From: Bacteroidales bacterium
GTDB lineage: Bacteria > Bacteroidota > Bacteroidia > Bacteroidales > B18-G4
Direction: 5' to 3'
Assembly: GCA_030618905.1 (NCBI GenBank)
Contig: JAUXCL010000055.1
Span: forward strand, 1 to 13,043
DNA: 13,043 nucleotides
Shown here: positions 7,589-13,043 of the stretch, one piece after another
Position numbering within the stretch: position 1 is the first letter of the stretch
How the letters are laid out: every line of letters begins with the position of its first letter
Program-made: the position numbers and the translations under genes
Notes under the pieces: model-generated
The model's database searches: none
The model's input: the letters and a program-made list of their open reading frames with translations, nothing else
Told to the model about the DNA's origin: nothing

Positions 7589-7625
7589 AAACGGGATGAT
7601 TTTAATCCTAATGCAAACGCAATGC

Positions 7626-7633
7626 TAAAATTA
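7626..7633 (-). promoter_or_regulatory. Candidate -7 box for the minus-strand sugar operon
   Basis: On the minus strand this reads TAATTTTA, seven of eight with TAnnTTTG, 37 bp before the ATG at 7588 of the double-domain DUF1080 gene. No clear -33 element was found. It is the best candidate in the intergenic region for the promoter of the seven-gene operon. Confidence 0.35.
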
Positions 7634-7700
7634 AAAAATGTTGGTGAATGAATGATGGAGATGATCAATAATACGCTTATTTACATAAGGTATAAATAAT

Positions 7701-7728
7701 GTGAAGAGGGAAGGGTGAAGAGGGAAGA
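7701..7728. repeat. Purine-rich 14-bp tandem repeat with 7-bp sub-period
   Basis: GTGAAGAGGGAAGG (7701-7714) is followed directly by GTGAAGAGGGAAGA (7715-7728), 13 of 14 identical. Within each copy the halves GTGAAGA and GGGAAGG are near-copies, so the array is four heptads. Its plus strand is almost pure purine. It lies just upstream of the -7 box of the cysteate synthase-like gene, where a -33 element would sit. Confidence 0.88.
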
Positions 7729-7739
7729 GAGTTTTTAGT

Positions 7740-7747
7740 TATTTTTG
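7740..7747 (+). promoter_or_regulatory. Candidate Bacteroidota -7 box for the cysteate synthase-like gene
   Basis: TATTTTTG fits TAnnTTTG exactly and lies 22 bp before the ATG at 7770, implying a very short leader. No TTTG-type -33 element is visible at the expected distance; that stretch is occupied by the purine-rich heptad repeat at 7701-7728. Confidence 0.5.
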
Positions 7748-7769
7748 CGTTTTATTATTACTTCAACTG

Positions 7770-9062
7770 ATGAATTTGCCATTTGAGAAAACTGAGTATC
7801 GCTTGCAATCTGTCCGTTCCGGAAAGGTGTTTGATGATAGTGGTTGGATGCTGGATGCTCCGGGGAAGGAAGAGCCCGGACTGATACGCGCCATATATGC
7901 CAGCAAGAAATTAAGTGTAAAAGACGAGGCTTACGGTATTTATAAGTTTGCAGACTGGTTGCCTGTGCAAAAAGTCCTTAGCGGGTCATCTGCACCAATT
8001 ACCTATAAGAGTAATGGCCTGGCAAAAGTCCTGAACCTCAATAATCTTTATATTACCTTCAGCGGTTATTGGCCTGAAAAAGGTGCAGAAATGAAGACCT
8101 GTTCTTTTAAAGAAACTGAAGCCTATTCTGTTTGTGCCAGGTTAGATTCCAGTCAGAAAAGAATCCTGGTTGTTGCTTCGGCAGGTAATACAGCACGGTC
8201 TTTTGCACGGGTCTGCTCTGATAATAATATCCCGCTTTTGATCTGCGTTCCGGAAGATAGTCTGGATGCCCTCTGGTTTGATGAGCCATTGAATGAAAAT
8301 GTGAAATTAATAGTTTCCAGAAGTGGAGGAGATTATTTCGATGCCATACACCTTTCTAATCTTGCCTGTAAGATGGATGGATTCCTTCCGGAAGGTGGAG
8401 CCAAAAATGTTGCCCGAAGGGATGGTATGGGTACAACAGTATTATCGGCCGCTACAGAAATAGGACGCATACCTGATTATTATTTTCAGGCCGTAGGGAG
8501 TGGAACTGGCGCCATCGCAGCCTGGGAGGCCAATCTGAGGTTAATTGAGGATGGAAGCTATGGTCAACAAAAGATGAAACTCATGGTTTCCCAAAATCTT
8601 CCTTTCCAGCCTATCGCCGATGCCTGGAAGACAAAATCACGCGACTTATTACCCCTTGACAATAACCTGGCAAGGAAGCAGGTGGAAGAGATCAATGCCA
8701 AGGTCCTTTCCAACAGAAAACCCCCTTATGGACTACGGGGAGGACTTTTTGACGCTTTAATGGATACTGAGGGTGAAGTACTTGTTGCCTCCAATGATGA
8801 AGCCCTGGATGCTGCCCGGCTCTTCGAAAAAACAGAAGGTGTTGATATCCATCCTGCAGCAGCTATTGCAACAGCATCACTGATCAATGAGGTGAATGCG
8901 CAAAAAATAAATAAAGACGCTGTGATTATGCTGAATATAACCGGCGGAGGAGAGGATCTTTTCAGGAAAGACAAGGTGCTTTATTACGTGAAACCGGAAA
9001 TTGTATTTGATATCGATCCGGATTTTGAGGAGTTTAAAGAAAAAGTGTCTGGACTATTCTAA
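7770..9062 (+). CDS. PLP-dependent cysteate synthase-like enzyme (threonine synthase superfamily)
   Basis: A 430-residue fold-type-II PLP enzyme. The likely Schiff-base lysine is K114 in C111-S-F-K-E-T-E-A-Y. A136-S-A-G-N-T-A-R is the substrate/phosphate loop and A241-V-G-S-G-T-G-A-I-A the glycine loop for the PLP phosphate. Threonine synthases normally read S-F-K-D-R after the lysine. The S-F-K-E-x-E-A form and the overall sequence match what I recall of archaeal cysteate synthase, which makes L-cysteate from O-phosphoserine and sulfite in coenzyme M synthesis. Bacteroidota have no coenzyme M pathway; there, related enzymes are linked to capnine-type sulfonolipids, built from cysteate and a fatty acyl group. 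A divergent threonine synthase remains possible. The gene has its own candidate promoter (-7 box 7740-7747) and no Shine-Dalgarno. No acyltransferase partner lies alongside, so it is a lone gene convergent with the glycosyltransferase. Confidence 0.8.
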   Translation: MNLPFEKTEYRLQSVRSGKVFDDSGWMLDAPGKEEPGLIRAIYASKKLSVKDEAYGIYKFADWLPVQKVLSGSSAPITYKSNGLAKVLNLNNLYITFSGYWPEKGAEMKTCSFKETEAYSVCARLDSSQKRILVVASAGNTARSFARVCSDNNIPLLICVPEDSLDALWFDEPLNENVKLIVSRSGGDYFDAIHLSNLACKMDGFLPEGGAKNVARRDGMGTTVLSAATEIGRIPDYYFQAVGSGTGAIAAWEANLRLIEDGSYGQQKMKLMVSQNLPFQPIADAWKTKSRDLLPLDNNLARKQVEEINAKVLSNRKPPYGLRGGLFDALMDTEGEVLVASNDEALDAARLFEKTEGVDIHPAAAIATASLINEVNAQKINKDAVIMLNITGGGEDLFRKDKVLYYVKPEIVFDIDPDFEEFKEKVSGLF

Positions 9063-9083
9063 AAACCCATGTTCCATAACTAC

Positions 9084-9104
9084 ATGTTCAATGTTCAAAG
9101 TTCA
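9084..9104. repeat. Three-copy heptad repeat overlapping the glycosyltransferase stop codon
   Basis: ATGTTCA, ATGTTCA and AAGTTCA follow one another at 9084-9090, 9091-9097 and 9098-9104. A further CATGTTC at 9068-9074 is out of register by one base and may be a decayed copy. The array crosses the stop codon of the minus-strand glycosyltransferase gene (9088-9090) and encodes its last residues. Confidence 0.85.
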
Positions 9105-10719
9105 AACTGACTTTAAGCAAATAGACTTTATCCAGGATGCTATCACGTTTATCCTTGTTTAAAAAATTCAATGACAATTGCGTAACGTGATATTGGGGAA
9201 ATTCTTTAATCACTTCCACTGCATAATCACTTGACTCCAGGCTTTCTTTCCACTGAGGGATGGTACAAATATATACCGGACTGCCATCATATGTAGCCAG
9301 ATCGAAATCGGGCAATATGTCTTTCATATAAAACTCAGCGGCCTGGCTGTGTTCATGGTACCAGTAAAATTGATCTAAAGGGATATCTTGTTCATGGATA
9401 AAATGGGCCATCTGGCTTCCGGATTGGTATTTCAGCAAATTGGGATAAAAATGTATATCCAACAGGAAGTTCACTGAAAGAATAGTAATGGCTGAAACTA
9501 ATATGATTTTGCGAAATAATGTTTTACCAAATACGCTAAAATAAATGCTTGAGATGCATAAAACAGCTATAATGATCCACAAGATGATATTTTGTAAAGG
9601 GAAAACAAAAATGATGATCATTATCGCTCCTGCCCAAAGCAAAATGCATGTAAATGCCTGCAGGCCAAAAAGGATATTTCGTATTATGGCCGATTCCGCA
9701 TTTAATAACCTGCTAATCTCATGAGCTGTTAATATTGAAACCAGTGGGAATACTACATAGAGGTAATGCGGCAGCTTGTATTGCGACATTGAAAATGCAA
9801 TAAAAGCCAGCGTAAAACCACCAAGGGTGATGATCTCTGTAGATTTCCGCTTAAACAGATCCCTGAATCCCCTGATCAAAGCATAGATTGCCAGGAAAGT
9901 CCAGGGCAGGAAGGACCAGATAAAGGTATGTACAAAGAAGAAATAAGAGGTACTATCGACCCAGGTATTCTCTCCTGTGAGGCGGCCAAAACTCTGGGTC
10001 CAGAAATAAAACCTGAAACCTAACATGCCATGTTGTTGATACAGGCCCAAAAGCATAGGGGTCAGGACAAGGAAGACGATCAGCAGGCCCAGGAGCCATT
10101 CCCACCTGAATATGCTTTTCCATGAGCGATGGTAAAGTGCATCGGCACCCAATGCAAGTACCGGGATCATCAGGGCAATGGGGCCTTTTTGCAGCATCCC
10201 AATCCCAATACCGATAAAGCCCAGGAAAAAGGCCCATTTGTTGCCTTTACGCAAATATTCTGTGATTTGCCAGATGCAAAAAATGACCAGGGCGGTCAGG
10301 ATAGTATCTGTTCTCACATCCTGCAGTATGATAAATGTAGTTTGATTGCTTGCAAAAAACAGGGCAGCAAGTAAACCGGTTCGACGGTTATAAAGCAACT
10401 TACCCAGCCTGAAAGTAGAATATACCCCAAGGATCATCAACAGGAAAGATGGAAGCCTGTATGCGAAATGTGATACTCCGAAGATCTTGAAGAAGATGGC
10501 AGAGAGCCAGAATAATAAAGGTGGTTTATCCAGGTAATCAACACCCCGGTGTGTTATCTTTAAAAAATTCCCGGTATCAGCCATCTCCCTGCTTATTGAT
10601 GCATATTGCGCTGCATCTTCATCCATCACATCGATTAATGACATGCCGAGCAGGTTAATAATGATCGTAGCCGTAAAAAGGATGAACAGCGTGATGTTAA
10701 AAATGCGATCGTTTTTCAT
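9088..10719 (-). CDS. ArnT/PMT-like GT-C membrane glycosyltransferase
   Basis: A 543-residue polytopic protein. A first membrane helix (about 7-27) is followed by D33-E-D-A-A-Q-Y-A-S-I-S-R-E-M, where the acidic pair corresponds to the catalytic Asp of GT-C enzymes. Other marks are D64-K-P-P-L-L-F-W (an ArnT/PMT hallmark), R88-L-P, D134-V-R-T-D, K178-G-P and K315-L-P-H-Y-L. Roughly eleven to thirteen helices reach to about residue 420, then a soluble C-terminal domain (about 421-543). Known members move a sugar from a polyprenyl-phosphate carrier to lipid A, protein or another glycan on the periplasmic face. The acceptor here is not predictable; ArnT in the strict sense (aminoarabinose to lipid A) is unlikely without other arn genes. 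The ATG at 10719 is the natural start, since it places the first helix directly upstream of D33. The stop and last six codons lie inside a 7-bp-period repeat, so the C-terminus may vary between strains. Confidence 0.88.
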   Translation of the reverse strand: MKNDRIFNITLFILFTATIIINLLGMSLIDVMDEDAAQYASISREMADTGNFLKITHRGVDYLDKPPLLFWLSAIFFKIFGVSHFAYRLPSFLLMILGVYSTFRLGKLLYNRRTGLLAALFFASNQTTFIILQDVRTDTILTALVIFCIWQITEYLRKGNKWAFFLGFIGIGIGMLQKGPIALMIPVLALGADALYHRSWKSIFRWEWLLGLLIVFLVLTPMLLGLYQQHGMLGFRFYFWTQSFGRLTGENTWVDSTSYFFFVHTFIWSFLPWTFLAIYALIRGFRDLFKRKSTEIITLGGFTLAFIAFSMSQYKLPHYLYVVFPLVSILTAHEISRLLNAESAIIRNILFGLQAFTCILLWAGAIMIIIFVFPLQNIILWIIIAVLCISSIYFSVFGKTLFRKIILVSAITILSVNFLLDIHFYPNLLKYQSGSQMAHFIHEQDIPLDQFYWYHEHSQAAEFYMKDILPDFDLATYDGSPVYICTIPQWKESLESSDYAVEVIKEFPQYHVTQLSLNFLNKDKRDSILDKVYLLKVSLNFEH

Positions 10720-10737
10720 GTTGACGATTTGAAGGGG

Positions 10738-10745
10738 TAAAAATA
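10738..10745 (-). promoter_or_regulatory. Weak candidate -7 box for the glycosyltransferase gene
   Basis: The minus strand reads TATTTTTA, seven of eight with TAnnTTTG, 18 bp before the ATG at 10719. There is no -33 element and the leader would be very short, so this is tentative. Confidence 0.27.
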
Positions 10746-10885
10746 AGGATTTTCCGACTCGGTTGCCATCTCATGAATTTACCAACTGTATACCAGGACA
10801 CTCATTCTGCAAACTGCAATTCGCCAGATTATAAAAATTCTGTAATTTAACACAATCTTATTCTGGAATTATTCACAATATAAAT

Positions 10886-10890
10886 GGAGG
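10886..10890 (+). promoter_or_regulatory. Ribosome binding site deciding the S46 peptidase start
   Basis: GGAGG lies 5 bp before the ATG at 10896. It overlaps the alternative in-frame ATG at 10884, which therefore cannot use it. It is the only strong Shine-Dalgarno sequence seen before any gene in this window; the other genes show none, as is common in Bacteroidota. Confidence 0.8.
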
Positions 10891-10895
10891 TAATT

Positions 10896-13043
10896 ATGAA
10901 AAAGTATAGTTTGACAATTTTAATATCATGTTTGTTTTTCTTCTCTTCCTTTGCGCAGGAGGGGATGTGGTTGCTGGACCAAATTGGGGACCTTGACCTG
11001 AATAAAAAAGGCCTTGAGATTGACGTCAGCGAAATTTACAATCCGGATCAACCGGCACTTTACAATGCCATTGTGCAATTGGGAGGTGGAACATCTTCTT
11101 TTGTCTCCGCACAGGGACTTATGCTGACCAATCATCATGTAGCCTATACAGCACTTCAACGTGCATCCACAACTGAAACTGATTATATTGCCAATGGCTT
11201 TGTGGCCCGGGAATATGCCGATGAGATCCAGGCACCGGGTTATCAGGCCCGGCTGCTTCAGGAGATGAAAGATGTTACTGATGAGGTCCTGTCTGCGGGT
11301 AAAGGCATTGATGATGCGACAGAAAGGGATAAGAAGATCAATCAAAAGATCGCTGCCATGACGGATAAACTGGAGAAAAAATCTGAAGACATTGATGCTG
11401 TCGTAGCCGCAATGTATAACGGAAAACAATATTTTCTTTTCGTTTATAAAGTTTTTAAGGATATCCGCATCGTTTATGCTCCACCTGTATCCATTGGAGA
11501 ATATGGTGGTGATATTGACAACTGGATGTGGCCAAGGCACACCGGGGATTTCTCATTTATGCGCGTTTATGTTTCACCTGAAGGAAATGGAGCTGAATAC
11601 AATGAAAGCAATGTGCCTTATAAACCTAAGGTTTGGCTTAAAGTTGCCAAAGATAACCTGAAACCAGGTGATTTCACTTTCATCATAGGCTATCCCGGAT
11701 ATACAACCAGGTACCGGACCTCTAACTCCGCTGCATGGAACCTGAAATACAACTACCCTTATACCATCAAGAATTTTGGTGCTATCATCGATCTGATGGA
11801 AAAGATTACCAAGGATGATCATGAGGGACAGCTTAAGGTAGCAGGCCTGAAAAAAGGACTTGCCAATACCATGAAGAACTACCAGGGTAAGGTTGATGGG
11901 ATGAAGAAAACCAAATTCGTACAGAAGAAAAGGGAATTTGAAGCCGTATTTATGAACTGGGTTAACAGTACACCTGAAACCAAAGCAAAATATGAAAATA
12001 TATTAACTGACATCACTGCCCAATATGACATTATCCTTAAAACAAAAGACAGGGACAATGTGATGGGTACCCTCCGGGGCTTATCCTGTGCACAATTAGG
12101 AGTTGCCGGGCAGGTATACCTCAACGTGAAAGAACGTGAAAAACCTAAGAAAGAACAACGCCCAGGCTTCTCTGAAAAGACCATAGAAAGGGCTATTGAA
12201 AATATGGAATATGCATATATGAGGTATTATGAACCAGTGGATAAAGCCATGTTCGAACGCTCATTGAATAAGGTCAATAAGCTGCCACAGGGCCAGCGTA
12301 TTGAACCCCTGGAATACATCTTTACCAGCAAATCGATGAGTATCCATGATTTTGTTAATGATGCCTTTGAGACTTCCAGGCTTGATGACCCGGAATATGT
12401 CATTAGCCTTTATGAGTTATCATCCAAAGAGCTTGAAGCATTGAATGATCCTTTCATCAATATGATTGCAGCTTTATATCCAATGATGGAAGAAAGCAAT
12501 TTAATCTATGAGGAATTTGCTGCCAATGTAACTGATCTGCGGAAACAATATATCGATGCGCTGTATGAATGGAAAGGCTCCGGTTTATATCCTGATGCTA
12601 ACGGGACCATACGTTTTACATCCGGTCCGGTCAAAGGATACAGTCCCGCCAATGCCGTTTGGTACAGGCCCTTTACAAGCCTGGCAGGGGTATTGGAAAA
12701 AGATACCGGCGAGGAGCCTTTCGATGCTCCGGAAAAGCTGATCAAGCTTTATGAGAACAAAGATTTTGGTTCCTATATGGATCCTGAACTTAAAGATGTA
12801 CCCATCGCATTCCTTCACCAATGTGATATCACCGGTGGCAACAGCGGCAGTCCTGTTTTGAATGCTAAAGGTGAATTGATCGGTTGCGCTTTTGATGGCA
12901 ATTATGAAGCCATGATCAGCGATTGGCAGTACGATGCTGTCCTGCAAAGAACCATCTCAGTAGACATTCGCTATGTCATGTTCGTAACTGAGAAGTTTGG
13001 TAACGCCAGTTTCGTACTTGAAGAGATGGGAGCGATTAGATAG
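10896..13043 (+). CDS. Secreted S46 family dipeptidyl-peptidase, DPP7-type
   Basis: A 715-residue secreted serine peptidase that removes dipeptides from peptide N-termini. A Sec signal (1-20, cleavage likely at S-F-A/Q-E) precedes a chymotrypsin-like double barrel split by a long helical insert (about 300-560). Landmarks are L77-T-N-H-H-V-A-Y (H81 likely catalytic), G204-G-D-I-D-N-W-M-W-P-R-H-T-G-D-F (N209/W210 bind the substrate amine, D218 catalytic) and G647-G-N-S-G-S-P with nucleophile S650. The residue 18 after the serine, Arg in acidic-specific DPP11, is G668 here in F-D-G-N-Y-E, predicting DPP7-like hydrophobic P1 preference. The residue after H81 is Val where family members I recall have Cys. 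Start chosen at 10896: an in-frame ATG at 10884 overlaps the GGAGG ribosome site and would put M-E-V-I before an otherwise perfect signal peptide. The TAG is the last triplet of the window. Substrate uptake for growth on peptides is the usual role. Confidence 0.93.
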   Translation: MKKYSLTILISCLFFFSSFAQEGMWLLDQIGDLDLNKKGLEIDVSEIYNPDQPALYNAIVQLGGGTSSFVSAQGLMLTNHHVAYTALQRASTTETDYIANGFVAREYADEIQAPGYQARLLQEMKDVTDEVLSAGKGIDDATERDKKINQKIAAMTDKLEKKSEDIDAVVAAMYNGKQYFLFVYKVFKDIRIVYAPPVSIGEYGGDIDNWMWPRHTGDFSFMRVYVSPEGNGAEYNESNVPYKPKVWLKVAKDNLKPGDFTFIIGYPGYTTRYRTSNSAAWNLKYNYPYTIKNFGAIIDLMEKITKDDHEGQLKVAGLKKGLANTMKNYQGKVDGMKKTKFVQKKREFEAVFMNWVNSTPETKAKYENILTDITAQYDIILKTKDRDNVMGTLRGLSCAQLGVAGQVYLNVKEREKPKKEQRPGFSEKTIERAIENMEYAYMRYYEPVDKAMFERSLNKVNKLPQGQRIEPLEYIFTSKSMSIHDFVNDAFETSRLDDPEYVISLYELSSKELEALNDPFINMIAALYPMMEESNLIYEEFAANVTDLRKQYIDALYEWKGSGLYPDANGTIRFTSGPVKGYSPANAVWYRPFTSLAGVLEKDTGEEPFDAPEKLIKLYENKDFGSYMDPELKDVPIAFLHQCDITGGNSGSPVLNAKGELIGCAFDGNYEAMISDWQYDAVLQRTISVDIRYVMFVTEKFGNASFVLEEMGAIR

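Larger units (their letters stand above)
7589..7769. other. Divergent intergenic region between the sugar operon and the cysteate synthase-like gene
   Basis: This 181-bp AT-rich gap holds the starts of two divergent transcripts. Reading left to right it contains a candidate operon -7 box (7626-7633), an AT-only inverted repeat with 7-bp arms TTATTTA/TAAATAA at 7677-7683 and 7693-7699 around a 9-bp loop, the purine-rich tandem repeat (7701-7728), and the plus-strand -7 box (7740-7747). No riboswitch-like structure or small gene was recognised. Confidence 0.65.
10720..10895. other. Divergent intergenic region between the glycosyltransferase and S46 peptidase genes
   Basis: This 176-bp gap carries a weak minus-strand -7 candidate (10738-10745), two adjacent near-identical heptads CTGCAAA/CTGCAAT (10807-10820), a poor plus-strand TAATTTAA (10843-10850), and the GGAGG ribosome site at its right end. 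No RNA gene, small coding frame or strong hairpin was seen. Confidence 0.6.

Noticed and set aside
7677..7699. Inverted repeat TTATTTA/TAAATAA as a terminator or operator
   Set aside because: The stem is only A and T with a 9-bp loop, lies between divergent starts, and has no T-tract in a useful place; probably chance in AT-rich DNA.
7770..9062. Canonical threonine synthase
   Set aside because: The lysine motif reads S-F-K-E-T-E-A-Y rather than the usual S-F-K-D-R, although a divergent member cannot be excluded by eye.
9063..9087. Bidirectional terminator between the convergent genes
   Set aside because: The 25-bp gap holds only a 4-bp CATG pairing and no stable stem with a T-tract.
7701..9104. 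Tandem repeats as a degenerate CRISPR array
   Set aside because: Units are 7 bp, head to tail, without spacers, and no cas gene is present.
9088..10719. True ArnT (aminoarabinose transferase for polymyxin resistance)
   Set aside because: No other arn gene is present and the D-K-P-P and K-L-P-H-Y motifs are shared by many GT-C enzymes with other donors and acceptors.
10884..10895. ATG at 10884 as start of the S46 peptidase
   Set aside because: It overlaps the GGAGG ribosome site and adds M-E-V-I in front of a complete signal peptide; ATG at 10896 has ideal spacing.
10926..11540. 204-residue minus-strand open frame
   Set aside because: It lies wholly opposite the S46 peptidase coding sequence, resembles no family and has the composition of an antisense frame.

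Overview
The window is a protein-dense stretch of a Bacteroidota chromosome. This is inferred from the gene families (S46 dipeptidyl-peptidase, DUF1080 lipoproteins, Tat-exported Gfo/Idh/MocA oxidoreductases, a cysteate-synthase-like PLP enzyme), from AT-rich intergenic DNA with TAnnTTTG-like -7 boxes, and from the near absence of Shine-Dalgarno sequences except before the last gene. No RNA gene, insertion sequence, CRISPR array or prophage was seen, and no gap without a gene exceeds about 180 bp.

Region 1 (1-7588, minus strand) holds seven tightly spaced genes, probably one operon read from about 7588 leftwards and running out of the window. In transcription order they are: a double-domain DUF1080 (3-keto-disaccharide hydrolase family) lipoprotein; a DoxX-type membrane protein; a Tat-signal Gfo/Idh/MocA oxidoreductase; a Tat-signal sugar-phosphate isomerase/epimerase-like TIM barrel; a cytosolic scyllo-inositol-dehydrogenase-like Gfo/Idh/MocA oxidoreductase starting at TTG; a second Tat-signal Gfo/Idh/MocA oxidoreductase; and a single-domain DUF1080 lipoprotein cut by the window edge. 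Oxidoreductases with DUF1080 proteins and an exported TIM-barrel enzyme fit an oxidation-first route for glycosides or polyols, in which a sugar is oxidised to a 3-keto form and then cleaved and reduced, mostly in the periplasm. The substrate cannot be read from the sequence, and no regulator, SusC/SusD pair or classical glycoside hydrolase is in view.

Region 2 (7589-13043) holds three apparently independent genes: a plus-strand PLP enzyme resembling cysteate synthase (7770-9062), which points to cysteate and possibly sulfonolipid synthesis; a convergent minus-strand ArnT/PMT-like membrane glycosyltransferase (9088-10719); and a divergent plus-strand secreted S46 dipeptidyl-peptidase of the DPP7 specificity type (10896-13043), whose stop codon is the last triplet of the window.

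The least expected sequence feature is a set of three intergenic tandem repeats (4190-4217, 7701-7728, 9084-9104). Their sequences are unrelated, but all have a 7-bp period. One supplies the last codons and stop codon of the glycosyltransferase gene.
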